A DNA stretch of 64,000 nt from Nocardia kruczakiae NBRC 101016 (GCF_001612965.1 NZ_BDBL01000014.1:112576-176575); one strand, 5' to 3'; counted from the first letter of the stretch, positions 36,222 through 47,074 are shown. Notes: a model not told the origin generated them from the letters alone. Program-made: numbers and translations.

Positions 36222-36679
36222 CGGTATGTCCTTTCACCCGGATCGATCCGCCGCGCGGATGCGCCGCTCCGTGATTCGATCTCCTCGGTTTTGATATGCA
36301 GTCCCAGCGCCGCGACGACGATGCCGAGGACGAGATACAGCGGCTGCGCCCAGTCCAGGGTGCGGAGCACGGTCATCTCGGCGAGCAACCAGCAGATCAG
36401 CAGCAAGCCGCTGGTCACCGCGGCCGTGGCGACGCGCCGATCACCGTTGAGGGCGCCGCCCGCGGTGAGGGCCATCGGTATCCCGACGACGAGCGCGAAG
36501 GCCATCGCGCCGGCGGCTACGCCGTGCCCGGCCGGAGTGCTGTCCAGTGGCGCGCTCACATGTAGGCCGATGCCCGGCGCGACGGCGAGCGTGAAGACAC
36601 TCGCCGCGACCACACCCGTGGACCCGGCCAGTAACACATGCCAGCGTCCGATGCCGTCGCTGCGGGTGATTCCTGTCAT
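36218..36679 (-). CDS. Small four-helix membrane protein
   Basis: A 153-residue protein with about four hydrophobic segments (VLLAGSTGVVAASVFTLAV, AGAMAFALVVGIPMAL, AAVTSGLLLICWLLAEM, YLVLGIVVAALGL) and a charged C-terminal tail. I do not recognise the family. It is the first gene of the leftward operon with a universal stress protein, 36 nt behind a near-perfect DosR-like box. Confidence 0.78.
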   Translation of the reverse strand: MTGITRSDGIGRWHVLLAGSTGVVAASVFTLAVAPGIGLHVSAPLDSTPAGHGVAAGAMAFALVVGIPMALTAGGALNGDRRVATAAVTSGLLLICWLLAEMTVLRTLDWAQPLYLVLGIVVAALGLHIKTEEIESRSGASARRIDPGERTYR

Positions 36680-36715
36680 ACCTCGACCTTTCCCGACGCC
36701 GGGGAATGGTCGCCA

Positions 36716-36729
36716 GGGCCTTTGGTCCC
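36716..36729 (-). promoter_or_regulatory. DosR-like box (membrane protein-Usp-SRPBCC operon)
   Basis: GGGCCTTTGGTCCC, the clearest copy in the window; the other strand reads GGGACCAAAGGCCC. It lies 36 nt upstream of the gene at 36679 and between two divergent dormancy operons. Confidence 0.75.
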
Positions 36730-36855
36730 GCACTGCCGTCACGAGGGTCCACCGGAGCCGGCCGATGCGGCCGGCGCCCGCCGCTCACGGCGACGGATCC
36801 GACCGGCGCGACGACCGACCGGCGATCACGACTGTCCGAAGACTCGGCGTTCCGG

Positions 36856-36869
36856 TGACTTTCGGCCGT
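36856..36869 (+). promoter_or_regulatory. DosR-like box (SDR-nitroreductase operon)
   Basis: TGACTTTCGGCCGT matches the GACTTNNGNCC core and ends 66 nt before the SDR start. Confidence 0.58.
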
Positions 36870-36935
36870 GCCCTGCTCGCCGCCCGAGGCGCGATGCTGA
36901 GTGCGACAACGCACCAGTGAAAGGGGCGACAGACA

Positions 36936-37694
36936 ATGGGCACGTTCAGTGGTCGCAGTGCGATCGTCACCGGCGGCGCACGGGGCATCGGTGCCGCCGT
37001 GGCGGCCGAGCTCGCCAAGGAGGGGCTCGGCGTGGTCATCGCCGATCTCCTCGAACGCGACGGCACCGCCACAGCGACGGCCTTGGGTACCGGCGCGATC
37101 TTCCGCCGCCTCGACGTCGCCGACGAGGCTGACTGGCAGCGGGTGATCGCCGACGCCGAAGCCACATTCGGCCCGCTGGCCGTCTTGGTGAACAACGCCG
37201 GCATCGTCGATTTCGGCGGCGTGGACATTGAGCCGCCGACGATGTTCCGCCACGTTCTGGACGTCAACCTGTACGGCTCGTGGCTGGGCATGCACCTGGC
37301 CGGTCCGCGCCTGCGGGAAGCCGGAGGCGGGGTGGTGGTCAACATCTCCTCGACCGCCGGCCTCATGGGATACGCGGGAGTGGGCGCCTATGTCGCCAGC
37401 AAATGGGGGTTGCGCGGGCTGACCAAGGCGGCGGCGCTCGAATGGGGGCCGTCGAATATCCGGGTATGCTCGGTGCATCCCGGCCCGATCCGCACCGCGA
37501 TGACCGCGGGTATGGACGAATCCGTCACGGCCGCACAACCGTTGGCCCGTTTCGGGGAACCCGAAGAAGTCGCCGCCATGGTCCGGTTCATCGTCACCGA
37601 GGCGACGTTCTCCACCGGATCGGAATTCGTGGTGGACGGCGGCGCGACGACCGGCCAGGTGCTGGATCTGCCTGCCGCGGTAGGAGACCGATGA
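36936..37694 (+). CDS. Short-chain dehydrogenase/reductase
   Basis: A 252-residue Rossmann enzyme with TGGARGIGAAV, VNNAGIVD and the Ser/Tyr/Lys triad (NISSTAGLMG, AYVASKWG). The C-terminal pattern resembles the 3-alpha/20-beta-hydroxysteroid dehydrogenase-like branch. It is the first gene of a four-gene rightward dormancy operon (SDR, nitroreductase, Rv1733c-like, Usp). Its substrate is unknown. Confidence 0.9.
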   Translation: MGTFSGRSAIVTGGARGIGAAVAAELAKEGLGVVIADLLERDGTATATALGTGAIFRRLDVADEADWQRVIADAEATFGPLAVLVNNAGIVDFGGVDIEPPTMFRHVLDVNLYGSWLGMHLAGPRLREAGGGVVVNISSTAGLMGYAGVGAYVASKWGLRGLTKAAALEWGPSNIRVCSVHPGPIRTAMTAGMDESVTAAQPLARFGEPEEVAAMVRFIVTEATFSTGSEFVVDGGATTGQVLDLPAAVGDR

Positions 37695-38662
37695 TCATGA
37701 CGAGACATCCGGACTACGACACCTTGATGACGGCGGTGGACCTGGCGGTGCGCGCACCGTCGGTGCACAACAGCCAGCCGTGGTTGTGGCGCATCGGGGA
37801 CGACACCGTCCAGCTGTACGCCGACACCAGCCGACAGCTGCGGCAGACCGACCCCGACCAGCGCGATCTGGTCGTGAGTTGCGGTGCGGCACTGCATCAT
37901 CTGCGGGTCGCGGCCGCGGCGCTGGGCTGGGCGACGGTGGTGCACCGAGTGCCGAACCCGGCGGTGCCGGAGCACCTGGCGGCCGTGGAATTCCGGCCTG
38001 CCCCCACGACGGCCGAAGCGGTCGGCCTCTCCCGCGCGATCCCGCTGCGCCACAGCGACCGCCGCCACTACACCTCCTGGGAGGTGCCCGACATTCACAT
38101 CGGCTCCTTGACCGCCGCCGCGGCGGCGAACGGGGTGCTGGTCCGCGATGTGGTCGCCGACAGCGAGCGGGTGCGGCTGCTGCACGCCTTCGAACGTGCC
38201 GCCACCGCACACAACGCCGACGCCGCCTACCGCGCCGAATTGGCGCGCTGGAGCGGACATCACGCGGCACCCGACGGTGTTCCGGCCCGCAGTGCGGTCG
38301 CCGCGACCGACGCCTCGGCCCGGCCGTTCGCCGATCCCCGGCTGCAGGAGGCGGTGGTTCGCGATATCGCCGACGCCGATCACATGCTCGTGCTCTACAC
38401 CGCGGGCGACGACACGGTGAGCCGGCTGCGCGCCGGGGAGGCGACCAGCGCGATCCTGCTGGCCGCGACCACCTTCGGATTGGCGACCTGCCCGCTCAGT
38501 GAACCGCTCGAAATCCCGGAGGTGCGCACGGAACTGCGCACCGACCTCCTCGACGACAGTGGATATCCGCAGATGATCATCCGAACCGGCTGGGCCGCAA
38601 CCGGTTCCCCGCTGTCACCGACACCGCGACGACCGCTCGACGACGTCGTGACCCGGCTGTGA
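37691..38662 (+). CDS. Acg-family putative nitroreductase (1 of 3)
   Basis: A 323-residue protein with the family N-terminus VRAPSVHNSQPWLWRI, VSCGAALHHLRVA, and the late FGLATCPLSEPLE and YPQMIIRTGWA segments. Mycobacterial Acg (Rv2032) and relatives are DosR-controlled flavoproteins whose lid hides FMN and which may sequester it instead of reducing nitro compounds. ATGA overlap (4 nt) with the SDR. Confidence 0.9.
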   Translation: MIMTRHPDYDTLMTAVDLAVRAPSVHNSQPWLWRIGDDTVQLYADTSRQLRQTDPDQRDLVVSCGAALHHLRVAAAALGWATVVHRVPNPAVPEHLAAVEFRPAPTTAEAVGLSRAIPLRHSDRRHYTSWEVPDIHIGSLTAAAAANGVLVRDVVADSERVRLLHAFERAATAHNADAAYRAELARWSGHHAAPDGVPARSAVAATDASARPFADPRLQEAVVRDIADADHMLVLYTAGDDTVSRLRAGEATSAILLAATTFGLATCPLSEPLEIPEVRTELRTDLLDDSGYPQMIIRTGWAATGSPLSPTPRRPLDDVVTRL

Positions 38663-38674
38663 GGAGATGACGAC

Positions 38675-39268
38675 ATGACGCGGTATCCGTCGTTGGCACT
38701 ACGCGCGTGGCGCACGGGTCCGTGGGCGGCGAACCGGCTGATGCGGCCGTCGGACCGGATCGAGGCCGTCATCCGGATCCTGGCCGTCGTCGTGGTTCTC
38801 GCCGCGGTGCCGATCTGCGCGGCGATGGGCACGGCCCGCTACACCGATGCCGCCGTGCAGATTCGCGTCGAGAACGCGGCGAAGACGGCGGTGACCGCCA
38901 CGATCGTCACCGATCCGGTCCGTACGACGGCGACATCGATGGACGTGTCCGCCGATCGATACGAAGCCACGGTTCGGTGGACACACGCCGGGCGATCCGG
39001 CGAAGCCACGACCACCGTGGCCGCGTTGGCGCATCCCGGGCAGCAGCTGACCATGTGGCTGGCCCCCGACGGCCGCCCGACCGCCGCGCCGTTGCCCGCC
39101 GACACCGCGGCGATGCGCGGCGTCGGGCTGGGGTTGGCCACATTCGTCGAAATCTGTTTCGCCACAGCGGCACTGGTATGGCTGACCACTTGTGGCTGCA
39201 GCGCGCGGCATCGTGCCGGCTGGGCCCGGGAGTGGCGAAAGATCAGCCGCCCCATAGGAACTCCGTAA
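38675..39268 (+). CDS. Rv1733c-like two-helix membrane protein
   Basis: A 197-residue protein with one membrane segment near residues 30-50 after PSDRIEAVIRILAVVVVLA, an extracytoplasmic domain of about 90 residues (VRWTHAGRSGEATTTV), a second helix near 150-170 and a basic tail. The RLEAVV-type entry to helix 1 and the layout match M. tuberculosis Rv1733c, a DosR-induced membrane protein of unknown function. It is 12 nt downstream of the nitroreductase. Confidence 0.82.
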   Translation: MTRYPSLALRAWRTGPWAANRLMRPSDRIEAVIRILAVVVVLAAVPICAAMGTARYTDAAVQIRVENAAKTAVTATIVTDPVRTTATSMDVSADRYEATVRWTHAGRSGEATTTVAALAHPGQQLTMWLAPDGRPTAAPLPADTAAMRGVGLGLATFVEICFATAALVWLTTCGCSARHRAGWAREWRKISRPIGTP

Positions 39269-39293
39269 ACACACGATTCACGAGGAGAACATC

Positions 39294-40205
39294 ATGACCG
39301 AGCATTCCGCCGTACCGCAGCGGCACATCGATCGGCCGATCGTCGCCGCGGTCGACGGCTCGGCCGTCGGTTATCACGCGGCCGCCTGGGCCGCCGCCGA
39401 TGCCGCACTGCGCGACTGCCGCCTCCATCTGGTCACCTCGATCTCGGTCGCGGGCGGGCTCGGGCCCGCCCCGATCCTCACCGAGGACGATATGAGCTGG
39501 CTGCACGTAGACGCCGAACGCATCCTCGTCGAGGCCGCCCGCATCGCCCGCGCCGCGACACCGGACCGTACGCCGGTGATCACCACCGAGATCACCACCG
39601 ACGCCGTGATCGAGCATCTGATCGCACAGTCGGATCAAGCGGAGGCGATCGTGGTGGGCAGCCGTGGCCTGGGCGCCATCCGGCGCGGCCTGCTGGGGTC
39701 GGTGTCCTCGGCGGTGATCCGGCACGCGAATTGCCCGGTGACCGTGGTTCATTCGATGTCGGCGACCGATGCGGTCACGGCGGTGAAGCCGGTTCTGGTC
39801 GGCGTCGACGGCACGGCGAACAGTATGCCGGCGCTCGAATTCGCCTTCGCTGAGGCGTCGCGGCGCACCGTCGGATTGGTGGTGCTGCACGCGTGGAGCG
39901 ACCGCAGCAGCGGCCTCGACCCCGCGATCGTCGGCTGGGACGCGATCCGGGAATCCGAGGACGCGGTACTGGCCGAGACCCTGGCCGGATACTCCGAACG
40001 GTATCCGGATGTGAAGGTGCGTCGCGAAATGGTGCTCGACCGGCCGGTGCGCTCGCTGCTCGACGCGTCGGAGAACGCGCAGCTGGTGGTCGTCGGCAGC
40101 CACGGCCGCGGCGGATTCACCGGAATGCTCCTCGGCTCCACCAGCGCGGCCCTGGTGCAGTCGGTGGAATGCCCCATCACGGTGGTGCGGCAACCGGCCG
40201 AATAG
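39294..40205 (+). CDS. Universal stress protein, two UspA domains
   Basis: A 303-residue tandem UspA protein; both domains keep the nucleotide motif (VVGSRGLGAIRRGLLGSVSSAV and VVGSHGRGGFTGMLLGSTSAAL). It ends the SDR-nitroreductase-Rv1733c-like operon, 25 nt after the membrane protein gene, and converges on dosS. Confidence 0.93.
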   Translation: MTEHSAVPQRHIDRPIVAAVDGSAVGYHAAAWAAADAALRDCRLHLVTSISVAGGLGPAPILTEDDMSWLHVDAERILVEAARIARAATPDRTPVITTEITTDAVIEHLIAQSDQAEAIVVGSRGLGAIRRGLLGSVSSAVIRHANCPVTVVHSMSATDAVTAVKPVLVGVDGTANSMPALEFAFAEASRRTVGLVVLHAWSDRSSGLDPAIVGWDAIRESEDAVLAETLAGYSERYPDVKVRREMVLDRPVRSLLDASENAQLVVVGSHGRGGFTGMLLGSTSAALVQSVECPITVVRQPAE

Positions 40206-40244
40206 ATTGCGGCGCAGCAGGTTCGGTAGCAGTCGGCGGGGTGG

Positions 40245-42026
<1,782 letters not shown>

Positions 42027-42148
42027 CTACCGCCATGCTGTTCGCCGCGACAGATATGTGCCGGTCGGACGCCGGGAGCGGCTGCGGTGCTCATGAATCG
42101 ACAGTCCGCCTCGGGTCCCGCCGCGGGAAGAGGCCGCCGCGACGTTGG

Positions 42149-42454
42149 CGGCCTGTCGCCGCCTGGATCCGTCCCATCCTGATCACCGGCGACCATCCCG
42201 GCACGGCCGCCGCTGTCGCCGTCGACTTGGGCATTCTGCCGAGTGACGAGGCCGTCATCGATGCGCGCGGCGCCAGCGACGCCGAACTGGGCAGCGCCGC
42301 GGTCTTCGCGCGCGCTACCCCCGATCGCAAACTCGACATCATCCACACCTTGCAGGCCGAGGGGCAGATCGTCTCCATGACCGGTGACGGGGTCAACGAC
42401 GGGCCCGCGCTGCGGCGCGCCGATATCGGCGTGGCCTTTCGGCATTCGGGTACG
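42149..42454 (+). pseudogene. Fragment of a P2-type (CtpF-like) cation ATPase, P domain only
   Basis: About 100 codons in one open frame encode a recognisable P-domain: PILITGDHPGTAAAVAVDLGI, then VFARATPDRKLDIIHTLQ and the hinge MTGDGVNDGPALRRADIGVAF. The phosphorylation loop, nucleotide domain upstream and the membrane helices downstream are missing, and the sequence on each side is unrelated. A stand-alone soluble domain is unlikely because no suitable start or ribosome site is evident. It lies between dosS and a nitroreductase gene, on the opposite strand from both. Confidence 0.82.
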
Positions 42455-42523
42455 CTGCCGTCCGGATGGATCGCCTGCTGCATCCGGGATCGGAGCGCCG
42501 AGCAGGCGCCGGTTGGTGCCGAA

Positions 42524-43534
42524 TCAGGTCCAGCGGCCGGTGAAGGTCAGGACCTCGTCGACGCCGCGGCGCGGGGTCGACGGCGGATCCGGCTCGTCCG
42601 CCGGCGAGCTACCGATGCGGACCAGGACCTGCGGGTAGTCGTGATGCGGGAGTAGCGCGGACAAGGCTCGACGACCGGCCGGCACCTCCGTGAGGTGGGT
42701 GACCGGGCACGTCCCCAGGCCCGCGGCGGTGCATTCGAGCAGTACCGCGGACAGCGCCTCGCCGGTCTGGAGCCAGTACTCGCGTGAATCCTCCGGAGAG
42801 CTGATGGCGACGAGCCGGGCCTGATCGAGGCGACCGGGCCGGCGCTCCGAATGCGGGGCAGTGGGGAACGGCCGGGCGACGTCGACGCGCGCGAGTTCGG
42901 CGGCGGAGATCAGACCGCTGGCCGGAACGCCTTCGGATGCCTCGAAATTCCCCGCCCACCATAGCAATTCGTCCTGATACATCCAGTCGTCTCGGCGAGC
43001 AGCGGAGGCGGCGCGCGAGATCGCGGCGACCCGGGCGCGGATATCGCCGGCGAGTTCGTCGAAGTCGAGCCCGTGCGGGGTGACGAGAGCGCGCAGCGTC
43101 GGTGCCACCTGCTCCCAGTGCCTCGGCGCCTCCATCGGCAGCCGGTCGGTGTGTCGGTGGGTGATGGCCGCTGCACGAGGCGGGATTCCGTTCGGAGGGT
43201 CACCCCACGGCCGGAATTCCAGAACCGCCATCAGGCCGGGGCGCTGCGGATCGGGAATCCGCACGATATCGGTATGCCAGTCGCGGGCGGCGAACGCGGT
43301 GCGAGCGTGGTGCAGCACCGTGCCGCAGCTGATCACCTGCTCTCGGCCGTGCGGGTCGGTGCCGGACAGGACGCGATCGGGGTCGGTGTAGAGGAGCAGC
43401 TGATGCCGATCGAATATCCAACGCCAGGGTTGCGTGTTGTGGACCGAGGGTGCTCGCTGCGCCTGCTCGACCACTGCCGCGACCGTCCGGTCGTCGGGCG
43501 TGTCGACGATTGCCGAATGCTTTGCGGTGGTCAT
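42524..43534 (-). CDS. Acg-family putative nitroreductase (2 of 3)
   Basis: A 336-residue protein with RAPSVHNTQPWRWIFD, ISCGTVLHHARTA and the C-terminal LGTCPVTHLTEVP. Its start is taken at the ATG 43534 (MTTAKHS). A DosR-like box lies 58 nt upstream. It is closest in motif pattern to the copy at 51616 (CP-LTHLTEVP shared) and less to the copy at 37691. Confidence 0.9.
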   Translation of the reverse strand: MTTAKHSAIVDTPDDRTVAAVVEQAQRAPSVHNTQPWRWIFDRHQLLLYTDPDRVLSGTDPHGREQVISCGTVLHHARTAFAARDWHTDIVRIPDPQRPGLMAVLEFRPWGDPPNGIPPRAAAITHRHTDRLPMEAPRHWEQVAPTLRALVTPHGLDFDELAGDIRARVAAISRAASAARRDDWMYQDELLWWAGNFEASEGVPASGLISAAELARVDVARPFPTAPHSERRPGRLDQARLVAISSPEDSREYWLQTGEALSAVLLECTAAGLGTCPVTHLTEVPAGRRALSALLPHHDYPQVLVRIGSSPADEPDPPSTPRRGVDEVLTFTGRWT

Positions 43535-43592
43535 GGTATCCAGTCTCACAACCGCGAGGCGATGCGAATACGGGCGTTGATCCCGCACCGAG

Positions 43593-43606
43593 GGGCCAAT
43601 GGTCAC
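43593..43606 (-). promoter_or_regulatory. DosR-like box (nitroreductase 2)
   Basis: GGGCCAATGGTCAC, 58 nt upstream of the nitroreductase start, in the short gap after the end of dosR. Confidence 0.66.
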
Positions 43607-43618
43607 CGGTGGTCCGCG

Positions 43619-44263
43619 CTACTCCGCCGTGGTACGCGAATGCAGTTTGGTGGCGTAGACGGCCGCCTGGGTACGGCGCTGCATACCGAGTTTGGCCAGC
43701 AGCCGCGACACGTAGTTCTTGACGGTCTTCTCGGCGAGGAACATGCGGTCGGCGATCTCGCGATTGGTGAGGCCCTCGCCGAGCAGATCGAGCAGTTTGC
43801 GTTCCTGCTCGGTCAGCGTCGCCAGCGGACCGTCGGGCTCGGTGCCGTGGCGCAGTTGCTCCATCAGTGCGGCGGCGGCGCGGTTGTCCAGCAGCGACTT
43901 ACCGGCGCCGACGTCCTTCACTGCACGGGCGAGTTCCATGCCCTTGATGTCCTTGACCACATAACCACTGGCACCGGCCAGAATCGCGTCGAGCATCGCG
44001 TGCTCGTCGGTGAAGGAGGTGAGAATCAGGCAGCGCAGGCCGTCGACCTTCGAGAGCAGCTCCCGGCACAGTTCTATGCCGTTGCCGTCCGGCAGCCGCA
44101 CGTCGAGCACCGCGACATCCGGGCGCAGCGCGGGGATGCGAGCGAGGGCCTGGGACACCGACCCCGCCTCGCCGATCACCGACAACTCCGGGTCGCCGTC
44201 GAGTAGGTCGCTCAGCCCGCGACGGACGATTTCGTGATCGTCGACCAGGAACACCTTGATCAT
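43619..44263 (-). CDS. dosR: DosR/DevR-type NarL-family response regulator
   Basis: A 214-residue regulator that resembles mycobacterial DosR along its whole length. The receiver has phosphoacceptor Asp54 ([15 protein letters not shown]) and the signature segment [16 protein letters not shown]. The LuxR-type DNA-binding domain has [20 protein letters not shown], which holds the recognition helix, and [18 protein letters not shown]. It should bind the palindromic boxes listed in this annotation when phosphorylated. A GGAC-N4-GTCC palindrome 68 nt upstream suggests autoregulation. ATG 44263 is chosen to fit known DosR N-termini; an in-frame start at 44290 is possible. Confidence 0.94.
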   Translation of the reverse strand: MIKVFLVDDHEIVRRGLSDLLDGDPELSVIGEAGSVSQALARIPALRPDVAVLDVRLPDGNGIELCRELLSKVDGLRCLILTSFTDEHAMLDAILAGASGYVVKDIKGMELARAVKDVGAGKSLLDNRAAAALMEQLRHGTEPDGPLATLTEQERKLLDLLGEGLTNREIADRMFLAEKTVKNYVSRLLAKLGMQRRTQAAVYATKLHSRTTAE

Positions 44264-44331
44264 GGTGAGTGGGTCCAATCGGAGTAGCAATGAATGTACC
44301 CACCCTAATCGCCTGATCAGCGACTCATCAT

Positions 44332-44343
44332 GGACGAAAGTCC
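44332..44343 (-). promoter_or_regulatory. DosR-like palindrome (dosR autoregulation candidate)
   Basis: GGACGAAAGTCC, a perfect GGAC-N4-GTCC palindrome 68 nt upstream of dosR. Confidence 0.62.
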
Positions 44344-44379
44344 TTTTCCTGGTTGCTGGAACTTTCTGGTTGCCGGCGC

Positions 44380-44841
44380 CTACGCGTCGCCGGGAACCGT
44401 CGCGGCCGTCCCGTTGAGTTCGCTGCCGAGCAGCACTGCGCGCAGGGGCTCGGGGACCACCGCGAGAACGTGGTCGAGATGTCCGGGGGAGAAGACGTCG
44501 GACAGTGCGATCGTCACGGCGCCGACCAACGCCACCGCCTCGTCGGCGCCCACGCCCGCCTCGTGGGCGAACGCGTCGACGAAAGAGGCGACGTCGTGGT
44601 GCACGGGGACATGGGCGGGCACCCAGCCCTCGTAGAAGATGCCGCGCAGCAATTCGGGCAATTGAGCACTGAAATGCGCGGCCACGGGGACGTCGAGGCG
44701 GTCGCGCACAGTATGCAGCCAGGCGCGCAGCGCGCGCAGGGCGAAGGTCCGGTCCTCGGTGGCCAGCCGGTCCGCGACGGTTCGTAACCAGGTGTGGGCG
44801 GTGTTCAGGGCCGGAGCGAACGGATCATCGTGGTAGGTCAT
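44380..44841 (-). CDS. DUF2267-domain protein
   Basis: A 153-residue all-helical protein with two similar halves ([19 protein letters not shown] and [14 protein letters not shown]), as expected for DUF2267, a family of unknown function often found with stress proteins. It overlaps the end of the PPOX gene by 17 nt and is therefore the second gene of that leftward unit; dosR follows 116 nt downstream. Confidence 0.82.
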   Translation of the reverse strand: MTYHDDPFAPALNTAHTWLRTVADRLATEDRTFALRALRAWLHTVRDRLDVPVAAHFSAQLPELLRGIFYEGWVPAHVPVHHDVASFVDAFAHEAGVGADEAVALVGAVTIALSDVFSPGHLDHVLAVVPEPLRAVLLGSELNGTAATVPGDA

Positions 44842-45334
44842 TCTTTTCGACTTTCGGCGAGGGGATCGGTGGTGCCGGCGGCCCGGGTGACTCCGGTGCG
44901 CCGACGAGACGGATACCGGTCACGATGGTGGGTTCGATCTCGACGACCGTATCCATGGCCGCCGCTATCCATGGTCGCAGCAGTCGCTCGTATCGCGCGA
45001 CGCGGGACGGATCGGCGACCCGCCGCGCCAGACCGGTCACCACGACCGACCAGCCGGTCCGGGTGCCGGGATCGATCTCGTCGGCTTCGTAGGCGACGAC
45101 CACTCCGGGATCCGCCCGGATCGCCGAGGTGAGCCGGAAGGTGAGCCGAGTGCACACCACGACCCGCCCGTCGTCTTCGACGAAATGGTTGACCGGGCAA
45201 ATGGCCGGTAGTGCGTCGCGGGTGAAAACGACGCGGCCGTAAGCGATTCCGGCCAGCAGCCGCATCGCCTCGGCGCGGTCGAGTGCGACACTGGAGTTGG
45301 GTGCGCCGTCGTCGGTGCGGTCGGGCGGAATCAC
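44825..45334 (-). CDS. Pyridoxamine 5'-phosphate oxidase-like (PPOX) flavin-binding protein
   Basis: A 169-residue split-barrel protein with [29 protein letters not shown], seen in parts, and [13 protein letters not shown], typical of FMN- or F420-binding PPOX proteins. The GTG start at 45334 has GAGAGG nine bases upstream. A PPOX protein (Rv3129) is also a DosR target in M. tuberculosis. A weak DosR-like box lies 68 nt upstream. Confidence 0.8.
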   Translation of the reverse strand: MIPPDRTDDGAPNSSVALDRAEAMRLLAGIAYGRVVFTRDALPAICPVNHFVEDDGRVVVCTRLTFRLTSAIRADPGVVVAYEADEIDPGTRTGWSVVVTGLARRVADPSRVARYERLLRPWIAAAMDTVVEIEPTIVTGIRLVGAPESPGPPAPPIPSPKVEKNDLPR

Positions 45335-45402
45335 GATGCGGTACCTCTCGGGAGCTGAGCATCCGGTCTGTCCATGCCACCATCGGGACGGTTGCGGTGG
45401 TA

Positions 45403-45416
45403 GAGGCGAAGGTCCA
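45403..45416 (-). promoter_or_regulatory. Weak DosR-like box (PPOX-DUF2267 unit)
   Basis: GAGGCGAAGGTCCA matches 8 of 11 fixed positions of GGGCC-N3-GGTCCC and lies 68 nt upstream of the PPOX start. Confidence 0.35.
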
Positions 45417-45437
45417 CCGCGACGAGGGCTTCGGCGG

Positions 45438-46259
45438 TCATCGTCGCGAGGTGATGAATCCGTAGTGACCGTCGTAGCGGTGATAGAACACGCAGCCGCG
45501 ATCGAGTTCGCGATCACGGTAGAAGAGGAACGGTGAACCGCTCAACTGGAGCCGGGTCAGGGCGTCCGCGCGGTCGAGAACCGGGGCCGGGGGCTCGGCG
45601 ACGGTGAGCAGCAGATTCGCCGCGTCGGCGGTCGCCGCGCGTTCGTCGAGCCGAGTCAACCGGTAGTGACCACCCGTGGTTCGCGCGAGCACGCTGTCCG
45701 TATCCGCGCCGGACTCTGTGAACAACCAGAAGTCGTAGTCCATCAGCGCCATATCGGCCGCGGCCTCCGCGGCGGTGCGTTCGAGAAGATGAAAACACTT
45801 GGTGCGCACGATCTTCCGCTGTGTGACCGGGCGCAGGTAGAGCAGCGTGGCAGCCGTCGGATCACACCGCTGCTGCCGCGCCGCTCCACCGCCGATCGGC
45901 ATACGCAGCCGAGCGCGGGTCCGTGTCTGCAGCAGATCCACCGCCTCGCGTGCCGTTGCTCCCGTCACCTGTACCCGCAGCGGTCGCGCGGCGACGATAT
46001 CGGCCTGTGCCACGAACGGATTCGCGAGCGCCGACTCGCGATGGTCGGCCAGGCGGACCCGGATGGACGCCACCGGCGACGGTGCGCAGCGCACGGCGTC
46101 GCCGATGCGCCGCCGCGCGTACTCGCCGAACATGCTGGGGACTCGATCACCGAGCCGGATGTCGACGGTCGGCAGGTCGTACTCGGGGCCCTGGTCGTCG
46201 GACCCGGCGCGGCGTGCGGTGCCGTGCCGAGCGCCCGGCGCGGTGCTCGCGAAGTTCAT
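45438..46259 (-). CDS. Long-type ribosome hibernation factor (HPF/RafS-like, Rv0079-type)
   Basis: A 273-residue protein. The N-terminal half has the HPF/YfiA fold pattern ([24 protein letters not shown], read as two blocks). The C-terminal part carries a dimerisation-type domain ([22 protein letters not shown] and [16 protein letters not shown] with a final DGHYGFI). The 273-residue length equals what I recall for M. tuberculosis Rv0079, a DosR-controlled ribosome stabiliser. It would dimerise or silence ribosomes during hypoxic arrest. A DosR-like box lies 49 nt upstream. Confidence 0.88.
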   Translation of the reverse strand: MNFASTAPGARHGTARRAGSDDQGPEYDLPTVDIRLGDRVPSMFGEYARRRIGDAVRCAPSPVASIRVRLADHRESALANPFVAQADIVAARPLRVQVTGATAREAVDLLQTRTRARLRMPIGGGAARQQRCDPTAATLLYLRPVTQRKIVRTKCFHLLERTAAEAAADMALMDYDFWLFTESGADTDSVLARTTGGHYRLTRLDERAATADAANLLLTVAEPPAPVLDRADALTRLQLSGSPFLFYRDRELDRGCVFYHRYDGHYGFITSRR

Positions 46260-46308
46260 GGTCACGCTCCTTCGCGTCGATATCACCGCATCGCCGGCGC
46301 TCGGGCCA

Positions 46309-46322
46309 GGGCCGAAGGTCAC
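46309..46322 (-). promoter_or_regulatory. DosR-like box (hibernation factor)
   Basis: GGGCCGAAGGTCAC, 49 nt upstream of the hibernation factor start. Confidence 0.66.
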
Positions 46323-46349
46323 CGGCCCGCCTCGTGTTCGTCCGCACTG

Positions 46350-46958
46350 TCAGGTGCCGGTGGCGGGTTCGGTGGTGTCCGGCGGCCCGGAGTACGGACT
46401 CTGCACAGCCGCGAACTCCGGCGTGGCGGCGAGGGTGACCACCGCTTCGAACAGCTGCTTTCCCTGCCGCGAATCGGGAATCTTCGTCAATACCGGACCG
46501 GAGAATCCGCGGCCGTCGACGACGGTGATCGGACTTCCGCTGGGTTGCCCGAGGGCCTGCTGCGCGGCTCGATGCGTCTCGGCGACGAACGCGTCCAAGC
46601 CGGCGTCGTCGGCGGCCGTCGCGAGCGCCGGACCCAGATTCAGGCGGGTGAGCACGCCCGCGATCGTCTCGTCGGTGATCGGTTCCTTGCGGGTGTGGGC
46701 CACCGTTCCGAACTCCTGATACAGCCGGTCGAATCCGTCGTCTCCGTATCGGCGGGTGACGGCGGCGAAGACCCGTCCGAGGCGCCGCGATCGTTCGATC
46801 ATCGGCCGTTGGTCGTCGTCGACGTCCTGTCCCTCGTTGAGTTCGGCCAGGCTCATCTGCCGCAGCGTGACGCGAGCGTCGGCGCTCGTTTGCAGCCAGC
46901 GTGCGGTGACCCAGCTGAACGGGCAGACCGGGTCGACATACAGCGCGATATCCGTCAT
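46350..46958 (-). CDS. DsbA-family thioredoxin-fold protein with CPFS active site (Rv2466c-like)
   Basis: A 202-residue protein resembling the mycothiol-dependent nitroreductase Rv2466c: YVDPVCPFSWVTARWL at the N-terminus, a helical insert, the cis-Pro region GSPITVVDGRGFSGPVL and FEAVVTLAATPEF. The usual CPWC is CPFS, so a single catalytic Cys remains, which fits glutathione- or mycothiol-type monothiol chemistry. AAGGAG precedes the ATG at 46958. It is divergent from the MMPL gene, and two CsoR/CstR-type operators lie between them. Confidence 0.85.
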   Translation of the reverse strand: MTDIALYVDPVCPFSWVTARWLQTSADARVTLRQMSLAELNEGQDVDDDQRPMIERSRRLGRVFAAVTRRYGDDGFDRLYQEFGTVAHTRKEPITDETIAGVLTRLNLGPALATAADDAGLDAFVAETHRAAQQALGQPSGSPITVVDGRGFSGPVLTKIPDSRQGKQLFEAVVTLAATPEFAAVQSPYSGPPDTTEPATGT

Positions 46959-47023
46959 GTCGTCTCCTTTCGTCTTCACGGCCGGTGTACCCGGATGTGG
47001 CCGAACACACCTTTGCGTCCAGG

Positions 47024-47039
47024 ATACCCCCGGGGGTAT
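47024..47039. promoter_or_regulatory. CsoR/CstR-type operator 1
   Basis: ATACCCCCGGGGGTAT is a perfect 16-bp palindrome of the C-tract/G-tract class recognised by CsoR-family repressors. It lies 65 nt from the DsbA-like start. Confidence 0.78.
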
Positions 47040-47058
47040 GTTGGCCGTCGAACGAAAT

Positions 47059-47074
47059 ATACCCCAGGGGGTAT
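47059..47074. promoter_or_regulatory. CsoR/CstR-type operator 2
   Basis: ATACCCCAGGGGGTAT, 18 nt before the MMPL start codon and 35 nt (start to start) from operator 1, so both face of the helix and promoter overlap suggest joint repression of the divergent genes. Confidence 0.76.
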
